From positions 11,386 to 22,864 of the forward strand of contig JACDEK010000003.1 of the NCBI GenBank assembly GCA_013816445.1: DNA of 11,479 nucleotides, in the 5' to 3' direction. The notes under the pieces are model-generated. The model saw only the letters and a list, made by a program, of their open reading frames with translations, was not told the origin of the DNA and ran no database searches. The DNA comes from Candidatus Saccharimonadota bacterium (GTDB taxonomy: Bacteria; Patescibacteriota; Saccharimonadia; CAILAD01; BJGX01). Of the stretch, positions 6,715-11,479 are shown piece by piece. Both the position numbers and the translations under genes were made by a program. The stretch's first letter is position 1; each line of letters opens with the position of its first letter.

Positions 6715-8106
6715 ATGATAAAAATTTCTCAAACAACTCGAATGTGGATCGTAAGTATTGCTACGATCAGTTTTGTTGTAGTCGGAACAATCTTGCTTGT
6801 AGCTTTTGCACAAGGCTATAGTTATGACGCTCGTAGCAAACAAATTCGAACGAGTGGACTAGTATTAATTAACTCGAGTCCAGATAATGCATCAATTTTT
6901 TTAAATAACAAAGATAGCGACAAGCATACCCCCTACAGATATACGAACGCTCAAGCAGGCAATCTTGATATAGCACTTACAAAACCAGGTTATCGTAACT
7001 GGGTTAGTCGCCAAAATGTCACCGCCGGCGAAGTAACATTTGCAGATTATGCTTTGCTTTTACCTACTACTTTATACCAACAAGATACCGTACAGTCACA
7101 GCCATATGATCAATTACTACAAACTCCTGACCATAATCATACAGTCGCATTTAATAAAACCCAATTAGCTCTTTACACAATATCTGAAAACGGTGAGAGC
7201 AAACGATTTTATCAGCCAACACTAGAAATTGATCCACAGAAACAAGCCATTGGGATAAGTGAACTACAGCTTGCAGAAGATGGTCAAAGAGTAGTTTTTC
7301 AGCAAAAACTGTTAAACGGTCAAGTACTGACAATCGTTGTACATATTGATAGTGGAAAGATAGATAACCTTTCAGCTGAGTTTGGCTCAGTTTTTAGTGA
7401 TATTAGATTTAGTAAGAATGATTCGGCAGAACTTTTTTGGCTAGAACTGGGTGTAATCAAAAAAATTAAAATTAATGACCGAAGTATTTCTGCAGGCATT
7501 GTTACTTTAGTTTCTAGCTATAACGTTGAGCCAGATCGACTACTTGTAGTGCACAGTATTGTTCCCCCAGAAACTTCTCAACAACTCATCAGCTATGACT
7601 TAAATGGGGGGAGTAAAAAACCCGTCACTAGCCTCATACCAGATGAAAAAGGGTTTAGAATAAGTTTTATTTCATCACGCTATAGTGAATATATGACAGT
7701 TATTCATAATACAACGGGACAGCTTGATTTAATAAAAGCTCCCTACAATCATCCCCTAATCTCTGATCTTGGAAAAGACTGTCTTCTTGTCAATGCGAGT
7801 AGAAATGGAAGATTTTTAGTCATAGATAAATCAAATAAAATGCAAACTATAGATTTGGAATATTCTGTTCACTATAATTTTGATACATCGTTAGATGGTT
7901 TACAAGATTGGTCTTGGCTTGATGATCACCACCTAATATTAAGACGTAATAGTCAATTATATATTGCAGATTTTGATGGTCAAAATGTTCAGCCATTAAC
8001 AGTTACGAGTAATGTAGTAGGAATGAGTGTACAGCCCAACAATAAAACAGTCTTACCTCTAGATAGTGCAAGTAAATTATATAAACTGTGGCTCACTAAA
8101 AAATAG
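6715..8106 (+). CDS. PEGA-domain membrane protein with propeller-like C-terminal region
   Basis: A 463-aa protein with a short cytoplasmic N-terminus, one membrane helix (about 11-33) and a large extracytoplasmic part. Residues 47-118 read as a PEGA domain, a beta-rich carbohydrate- or envelope-associated module: GLVLINSSPDNASIFLN, then TPYRY, then a KPGYRNW turn. The remaining ~340 residues are strand-rich with repeats such as SWLDDHHLILRRNSQLYIAD (about 400-420) resembling the blades of TolB-like propellers. This assignment is by eye and moderate at best. No catalytic motif is seen, so a binding or structural surface role is inferred. A strong promoter lies just upstream, in the 66-base gap shared with divergent mreB. 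An internal Met at codon 10 lacks a ribosome-binding site, so the first ATG is kept. The 3' end overlaps the convergent sortase gene by 11 bases, with no hairpin terminator visible between them. Confidence 0.87.
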   Translation: MIKISQTTRMWIVSIATISFVVVGTILLVAFAQGYSYDARSKQIRTSGLVLINSSPDNASIFLNNKDSDKHTPYRYTNAQAGNLDIALTKPGYRNWVSRQNVTAGEVTFADYALLLPTTLYQQDTVQSQPYDQLLQTPDHNHTVAFNKTQLALYTISENGESKRFYQPTLEIDPQKQAIGISELQLAEDGQRVVFQQKLLNGQVLTIVVHIDSGKIDNLSAEFGSVFSDIRFSKNDSAELFWLELGVIKKIKINDRSISAGIVTLVSSYNVEPDRLLVVHSIVPPETSQQLISYDLNGGSKKPVTSLIPDEKGFRISFISSRYSEYMTVIHNTTGQLDLIKAPYNHPLISDLGKDCLLVNASRNGRFLVIDKSNKMQTIDLEYSVHYNFDTSLDGLQDWSWLDDHHLILRRNSQLYIADFDGQNVQPLTVTSNVVGMSVQPNNKTVLPLDSASKLYKLWLTKK

Positions 8107-9301
8107 TTGGCATGCTCGGTTTTGAAGTGACTTCGGGCAAATGATTAACTGGCTGGTTTTGTTGATTAGTCGGCTTTGATTGATCTGTACTTTTATTGCC
8201 AAATACCCCATTAAAAAAGCTTGTGATCGATATTCTTAACTGTTCAAATACAGACGGTGGTGCGCTCGGTAACACACTTGGCTGGTTGGTTGTAGCGCTC
8301 GGTTCTCTATGGGCAACTTCTTGAGTTGGTATAGCGGGTACAGGGGCAATTTGCTTGGCTTTGACTATAAAACGGCGCCAGCTAGTACCCGGCGGTGTAC
8401 AAGTAATGAGTGTTGAATATGGTGTAGGAGTTTGGTCGAGTACTGTTAGGTCTGTTGGCTGAACAACTTTAGTCGACTCTACCTGATACACATAGCGTCT
8501 TGATTGATAGTGGATTTCATACTGATCTCCTGGAACGAGTTTTTCGAGTAAAACAAATACAAATTTATAATTGCCCTTCTCCCACCAATCATTACTAGAG
8601 TGACCAAATATTACAGAGTTGCCATTTTCTCCAGGATTTGCAGTGCCGGCATAATGTACTACTCCACCTTGCAGGGCGGTGAGAATCTTTTGTTCTTCAA
8701 GCGTATCAATAAATACAAGTGGTGCATTAACGTTTATTTTAGGGATAATTAAAACATTTTCAGGACCAACAACTTCCGCTGGGGTCGGTGAGACTACGGG
8801 TGTTACTGGCGTTGTGGGGTTCGGAACAATTGTTTGAGTACTTGCTGGTTGCTTGGGTGTAAGCCAGTAGGTTACTTGAGAATACATAAACTGAAAGTTA
8901 AAAAGTAATAAAAATACCACAAAACTAACAATCGCAAAACGAGCAGTTTTAAAATGTTTGTGTTTGCGAAGTTTTTCTAGTTTAACTTTAGCTTCAACTT
9001 TTTTGGGATCAATTGGATCTAAAGGAATTTGTTGCTGGCTATGTGGTTGAGTAGTATGATCAATAACCTGAGGTTTAGACTCATGAAGTAATTCTGATTT
9101 TTTTTCACCTTCTGGAGCAAACTCAGGATGGTTAGGATGATTAACAACAGCATTATGTTTTATTGGTTGATGCGCCACATTGGCTTGTGGATTATGAAAT
9201 CGCGGAATACTGCTCGTATCAAGATTCGAGCTACTCTGCTGACTGGGCTGATCACTAGCACCAGGTATATCAAATGTTGGGTCGTCATTTTTTGGAGGCA
9301 T
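8096..9301 (-). CDS. Sortase with extended cytoplasmic N-terminus and disordered C-terminal tail
   Basis: A membrane-anchored cysteine transpeptidase of 401 aa that would cleave a sorting signal on secreted proteins and link them to the wall or to pilin subunits. Residues 1-120 are Pro/Gln/His/Ser-rich and probably disordered. A basic run (about 112-121) precedes one membrane helix (about 122-140), giving N-in, C-out topology. After a Pro/Thr linker the sortase domain spans about 182-319. The catalytic triad is visible: His234 in VIFGHSS, Cys301 in STLITC, and Arg309 or Arg310 in SWRRFIVKA. A further ~80-residue Pro/Gln/Ser-rich tail follows the catalytic barrel. The frame stays open upstream to 9415, but that would run antisense through the tRNA. 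A -10 box at 9326-9331 gives an 18-base leader to the ATG at 9301, so this start is preferred. The class (D/E/F-like) is uncertain, and no sorting-signal substrate is encoded in the window. Confidence 0.93.
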   Translation of the reverse strand: MPPKNDDPTFDIPGASDQPSQQSSSNLDTSSIPRFHNPQANVAHQPIKHNAVVNHPNHPEFAPEGEKKSELLHESKPQVIDHTTQPHSQQQIPLDPIDPKKVEAKVKLEKLRKHKHFKTARFAIVSFVVFLLLFNFQFMYSQVTYWLTPKQPASTQTIVPNPTTPVTPVVSPTPAEVVGPENVLIIPKINVNAPLVFIDTLEEQKILTALQGGVVHYAGTANPGENGNSVIFGHSSNDWWEKGNYKFVFVLLEKLVPGDQYEIHYQSRRYVYQVESTKVVQPTDLTVLDQTPTPYSTLITCTPPGTSWRRFIVKAKQIAPVPAIPTQEVAHREPSATTNQPSVLPSAPPSVFEQLRISITSFFNGVFGNKSTDQSKPTNQQNQPVNHLPEVTSKPSMPTIF

Positions 9302-9325
9302 AATTGGTTTTTTAGGCTTGTATTC

Positions 9326-9331
9326 ATTATA
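9326..9331 (-). promoter_or_regulatory. -10 box for the sortase gene
   Basis: A perfect TATAAT on the minus strand; predicted transcription start about 9319, 18 bases before the chosen sortase ATG. No good -35 lies 16-18 bases upstream, so strength may depend on another factor. It supports the start at 9301 over upstream in-frame codons. Confidence 0.5.
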
Positions 9332-9340
9332 ATACAAAAG

Positions 9341-9370
9341 TTGACAGATTTGATACAATCTACCTATGCT
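9341..9370 (+). promoter_or_regulatory. Promoter for tRNA-Leu
   Basis: A perfect TTGACA (9341-9346), an 18-base spacer and TATGCT (9365-9370, 4/6) place the start near 9377, nine bases before the mature tRNA 5' end. It lies ten bases from the divergent sortase -10, so the two polymerase-binding regions overlap. Confidence 0.6.
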
Positions 9371-9385
9371 TATTTGTGTTTCTAT

Positions 9386-9470
9386 GCCGCTGTGGTGGAA
9401 TTGGTAGACACGCACGACTCAAAATCGTGTGCTTCACGGCATGTCGGTTCGATTCCGACCAGCGGCACCA
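9386..9470 (+). tRNA. tRNA-Leu (anticodon CAA), CCA encoded
   Basis: An 85-base class II tRNA. The acceptor stem GCCGCTG (9386-9392) pairs fully with CAGCGGC (9460-9466). The discriminator is A, as expected for leucine, and CCA (9468-9470) is encoded. The anticodon stem CACGA/TCGTG (9413-9417 with 9425-9429) closes the loop CTCAAAA with anticodon CAA at 9420-9422, reading UUG. The variable region (9430-9442) is extended, typical of tRNA-Leu. The T arm GTCGG-TTCGATT-CCGAC spans 9443-9459. The D-arm region holds the TGG-TGGAATTGGTAGACA pattern usual for tRNA-Leu. Confidence 0.98.
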
Positions 9471-9487
9471 AGATGAGAACTTAACCT

Positions 9488-9510
9488 AGATTAAGAATTA
9501 ATCTTGTTTT
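9488..9510 (+). terminator. Weak intrinsic terminator after tRNA-Leu
   Basis: AGATTAA (9488-9494), loop GAA, TTAATCT (9498-9504), then TGTTTT and further T-rich sequence. The seven-pair stem is perfect but AT-rich. It lies 18 bases after the tRNA CCA and would end its transcript. The 3' arm includes the TAA stop of the convergent gene; read from that side there is no T-tract. Confidence 0.5.
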
Positions 9511-10358
9511 ATAACATTTTTCAATTTTTGTATAAAATCATTCTCGCTAGCGAGACTTGTACGTAGTAAATAGCCTGCTGTTAAAATACGATCAAGTAAA
9601 TCTATCTCTGGGTTTGGCACATCACAAAGTAAACTCGTAAGAATTGGTATATATAAATAGTCGATTGATATATCTTGAGGGTTCTTAATATTAACTACTC
9701 CAGCCCTACCACTGTCAGTATAGCTACTACTAAGAACCTGATAATTTTCAATACAAATTATATGGGCCTGTAGCTGCTGAGCTAGACTTTGTAATAAATT
9801 AAGTTTATTAAGTATTCCATTATTTTCTTTAAATGAAACAGGAGCATTAGTATACTCGGCTAGTTCTATTAGGCTTTTCGTGTTGCATATAAACAAATCT
9901 CCTGTTCGTACAACTAAGAGCTTAGGAGATAGCTTGAAAAGTGCAATAGAGTCAGTACTAAAAATAATTGGTGCATTACGAGATTTGATAAATTTTTCTA
10001 AAAATATTTGCAGGCGCGAGTTTATCTCGATATCCATACCGGCCACAACGTAGTTGCAGTTTTCTAGGCTATATAGTGCTTCATCGCTATTAACGTATGG
10101 GTTACTGGCTTTTTTACTACCGTACAAATATACTTCAGCTGGCACATTATGTTCTTTTAGTTCTTCTTCGGCCACAATAGTTAGATCATGATTCAGAGCG
10201 CCTATGATTTGGTATGCATCACTCACTTTCTTTAAACTAGCATGCTTGCCGGCGAGTAAACCGATTTTTCTTGCGTGTACGCGACTTATAGGGCGCTCAA
10301 ACAAGATTTTATTGTAGACCTGCGTATTATCATCTCGAACAATATTTATTGCTTCCAT
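9498..10358 (-). CDS. Uncharacterised 286-aa protein, possible degenerate ribokinase-fold (NnrD-like)
   Basis: I do not firmly recognise this gene. It is soluble, without signal peptide or membrane helix. Its order of segments loosely follows the ADP/ATP-dependent NAD(P)H-hydrate dehydratase (YjeF C-terminal, NnrD) branch of the ribokinase fold. An early strand and glycine turn with a helix (KIGLLAGKHASLKKVSDAY, 31-49) is followed by VVAGMD (104-109), then APIIFSTDSIALF (129-141) where that family has a PLVLDADAL-like stretch. VRTGDLFICNTKSLIEL (150-166) takes the place of the TPHPGE loop. The expected GTGD catalytic motif is absent: the matching region reads YLYIPILTSLLCD (234-246). If homologous, it has lost activity or changed chemistry. 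The ATG at 10358 is 19 bases after the preceding stop, with only a weak AGAG ribosome-binding site, so it is likely co-transcribed with the 126-aa gene from the promoter at 10783-10811. Confidence 0.8.
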   Translation of the reverse strand: MEAINIVRDDNTQVYNKILFERPISRVHARKIGLLAGKHASLKKVSDAYQIIGALNHDLTIVAEEELKEHNVPAEVYLYGSKKASNPYVNSDEALYSLENCNYVVAGMDIEINSRLQIFLEKFIKSRNAPIIFSTDSIALFKLSPKLLVVRTGDLFICNTKSLIELAEYTNAPVSFKENNGILNKLNLLQSLAQQLQAHIICIENYQVLSSSYTDSGRAGVVNIKNPQDISIDYLYIPILTSLLCDVPNPEIDLLDRILTAGYLLRTSLASENDFIQKLKNVIKQD

Positions 10359-10377
10359 AGGCTCTATTGTAGGCTAA

Positions 10378-10758
10378 TTAGGCAATAGTTTGTAGTTCAG
10401 GAGGTAATATAGAAAATATTTTGTGATAAGCTTTTTTGCCAGAAACAATTCTGACGGCCGTAAAGTATGCCCGAAGACGATTTTCAGCCTCTACCTTATC
10501 ATTTAAGTGCTGTAAGAGCTGTAGCCTTTCAATTAATGTTTCGTGCTGATAGGTCTTGTTCCAATCAAGTATTTTAGCAAAAAACCGTGTTTTTTTTGGC
10601 AATAAGTAGTCTGGAGCATACGTAAAAAATAGTTTTTTACTATCTTCATTGAGAGTTAATTGCAAAGCTTCACTCAGCTGTAGGGCTATACGCTCAGCTT
10701 CTGAATTACTACTAAGATTTGCATATTGTTTTATAAGCGCTAAAAAATGCTCTGGCAT
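10378..10758 (-). CDS. Hypothetical protein, 126 aa
   Basis: No family is recognised. The protein appears all-helical and soluble: residues 1-45 form two amphipathic helices (MPEHFLALIKQYANL, then EAERIALQLSEAL), a central segment is aromatic (KKLFFTYAPDYLLPKK), and two more Leu/Arg-rich helices follow to the end. No cysteines, membrane helix or catalytic motif are visible. The ATG at 10758 is chosen because GGAG stands five bases upstream. A TTG codon five residues earlier is in frame but lies only about three bases after the predicted transcription start and would overlap the Shine-Dalgarno. It is the first gene of a two-gene unit with the 286-aa protein. The genes share a promoter, but no functional link can be read from the sequence. 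Confidence 0.8.
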   Translation of the reverse strand: MPEHFLALIKQYANLSSNSEAERIALQLSEALQLTLNEDSKKLFFTYAPDYLLPKKTRFFAKILDWNKTYQHETLIERLQLLQHLNDKVEAENRLRAYFTAVRIVSGKKAYHKIFSILPPELQTIA

Positions 10759-10782
10759 AAGGTCTCCAATCAATTACCAGAG

Positions 10783-10811
10783 ATTGTACCATAAAAAACA
10801 AAATGTGTCTA
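10783..10811 (-). promoter_or_regulatory. Promoter for the 126-aa/286-aa gene pair
   Basis: On the minus strand TAGACA (10806-10811, 5/6), a 17-base spacer and TACAAT (10783-10788, 5/6) are preceded by TGG, making an extended -10. Transcription should begin near 10776, leaving an 18-base leader that holds GGAG. It separates this pair from xseAB upstream. Confidence 0.65.
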
Positions 10812-10830
10812 TACTATACTAAAGAACTTT

Positions 10831-11043
10831 CTACTTATCAAATGAAGCTCTTATGGAGGTAATAGTATTTTCTGCTTTCTGCAAGTACGTCTTTATTTCT
10901 TTAGCGAGTTCACTACCTCGTTTAAACTTTTGCATGGCAGTTTCTATTTCTACAGTATCACTTTCTAAATAATCTGTAATGTCCTGCAGTTCTTGCATAG
11001 CGACCGAAAAATCAAAGTTGTCCGATTTAGCTTTATTAGTCAT
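10831..11043 (-). CDS. xseB: Exonuclease VII small subunit
   Basis: The 70-aa XseB subunit binds in multiple copies to XseA to form exonuclease VII, which degrades single-stranded DNA from either end to short oligonucleotides, in repair and recombination. The whole protein fits the family's helical-hairpin pattern: FSVAMQELQDI (12-22) for the first helix, LESDTVEIETAM (26-37) at the turn, FKRGSELAKE (40-49) and LQKAENTI (54-61) for the second helix. Length is normal. The xseA TGA overlaps the ATG in TGATG, and GGAG lies nine bases upstream. A TTG directly before the ATG has the better six-base spacing and would add one Met, so the exact start is ambiguous by one codon. Translation is clearly coupled to xseA, keeping the two subunits co-expressed. 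Confidence 0.96.
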   Translation of the reverse strand: MTNKAKSDNFDFSVAMQELQDITDYLESDTVEIETAMQKFKRGSELAKEIKTYLQKAENTITSIRASFDK

Positions 11044-11479
11044 CAAATTATACTCCTTTTAGTTACCGTGGCCTCGATAGAACCTTTTGCTAATTGTATC
11101 ACAAGCCCATCATTGATTTGCACCTGCTCTGTCGATCGTAATACTAGATTATTATGCGTTACAATAGCATATCCACGCAGTAATATTGCCTGAGGGTCAA
11201 GCGTACGTAGCAGAACATTGAGCTGTTGATAATCTGACTGAGAACGTTCAAAGACTGTTTTGATACTTGTTTGAAAATGATCTATTGTTTCATTAAATTT
11301 TATCTGGTGTATCAAAATTAATGCACTAGCACTGTACCCAAATCGTGAAAGTTGTTGTTCGACATCTTGAAATAATCCTAGGATGTAGTGTGTATGAATT
11401 TTTTGGGTAGAATCGATCCGCACGGCTATTTCTTTTTTATCTGGTACTAGCTGCCTGGCTGCATCTGTCGGTGTGGCAG
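11043..11479 (-). CDS. xseA: Exonuclease VII large subunit, C-terminal part (truncated by window edge)
   Basis: Only the last ~145 codons are present; the 5' part lies beyond the right edge. XseA is the catalytic subunit of exonuclease VII. The visible part begins with ATPTDAARQLVPDKKEIAV, which matches the TPTAAAE..VP block that follows the catalytic domain in the family. A long helical region (about 25-95 of the visible part) forms the coiled stalk that binds XseB copies. LDPQAILLRGYAIV and the DGLVIQLAKGSIEATV strand pair are the conserved C-terminal small domain. A GTG at 11423 is an internal Val, since the reading frame and conservation continue upstream. The stop overlaps the xseB ATG by one base. 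Confidence 0.95.
   Translation of the reverse strand, partial: ATPTDAARQLVPDKKEIAVRIDSTQKIHTHYILGLFQDVEQQLSRFGYSASALILIHQIKFNETIDHFQTSIKTVFERSQSDYQQLNVLLRTLDPQAILLRGYAIVTHNNLVLRSTEQVQINDGLVIQLAKGSIEATVTKRSII

Noticed and set aside
8107..8140. Hairpin terminator between the convergent PEGA and sortase genes (GAAGTGACTTC palindrome)
   Set aside because: The possible stem is only four pairs, has no T-run on the plus strand, and lies about 20 bases from the T-run on the minus strand.
9302..9415. N-terminal extension of the sortase to 9415
   Set aside because: It would read antisense through the tRNA-Leu 5' half and upstream of the sortase -10 box; the ATG at 9301 fits the promoter.
9128..9484. 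A 118-codon plus-strand frame covering the tRNA
   Set aside because: It is the complement of the sortase N-terminal region and runs through a tRNA gene; frames across tRNA genes are a common artefact.
11047..11423. A complete 126-aa gene starting at GTG 11423
   Set aside because: The frame continues upstream to the window edge with the conserved XseA ATPTDAAR block, so the GTG is an internal Val.
1..11479. CRISPR array, insertion sequence, prophage or alternative genetic code
   Set aside because: No regularly spaced repeats, transposase, integrase or terminal repeats are visible, and TGA serves as stop in several coupled junctions while Trp is TGG.

Overview
The window is AT-rich and densely packed. 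It suggests a small-genome bacterium, most likely of the Candidate Phyla Radiation (Patescibacteria), with a Saccharibacteria-like flavour. Pointers to this are very short or overlapping gene junctions, a monoderm-style sortase, a PEGA-domain membrane protein, a zinc-ribbon membrane protein with a long Pro/Gln-rich linker, and several small proteins I cannot place. TGA is used as a stop in several junctions (ATGA and TGATG overlaps), so the standard bacterial code applies. That argues against the lineages that recode TGA as Gly. The phylum call is inference; no rRNA or ribosomal protein is present.

Layout, right to left on the minus strand: the 3' end of xseA overlaps xseB (exonuclease VII). 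A clear promoter (10783-10811) then starts two unplaced genes: a 126-aa protein with a strong Shine-Dalgarno, and a 286-aa protein with a faint, degenerate resemblance to the ribokinase-fold NAD(P)H-hydrate dehydratases. A plus-strand tRNA-Leu(CAA) follows at 9386-9470. Its promoter interleaves with that of the divergent sortase gene (8096-9301). The sortase gene runs tail-to-tail into a plus-strand PEGA-domain membrane protein gene (6715-8106), and the two overlap by 11 bp.

Divergent from the PEGA gene is a minus-strand cluster whose first gene is an MreB-family actin. It is followed with essentially no gaps by a polytopic O-antigen ligase/polymerase-family protein, a GT4 glycosyltransferase and a WecG/TagA-family glycosyltransferase. 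Downstream, behind a candidate promoter of its own, are the zinc-ribbon membrane protein and a 111-aa hypothetical protein. The 5' third or so of gltX comes last; its extended -10 box sits so close to the ATG that the transcript is probably leaderless.

Taken together, most of the window concerns the cell envelope: a cytoskeletal filament protein, lipid-linked glycan assembly and polymerisation or ligation, covalent protein anchoring or pilus assembly (sortase), and two single-pass membrane proteins with extracytoplasmic domains. The strangest gene is the MreB homologue. It has the full MreB fold signatures, but Ala stands where the family has its active-site Glu, and a Glu has appeared in the phosphate-2 loop. 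It is co-transcribed with glycan genes rather than with mreC/mreD.
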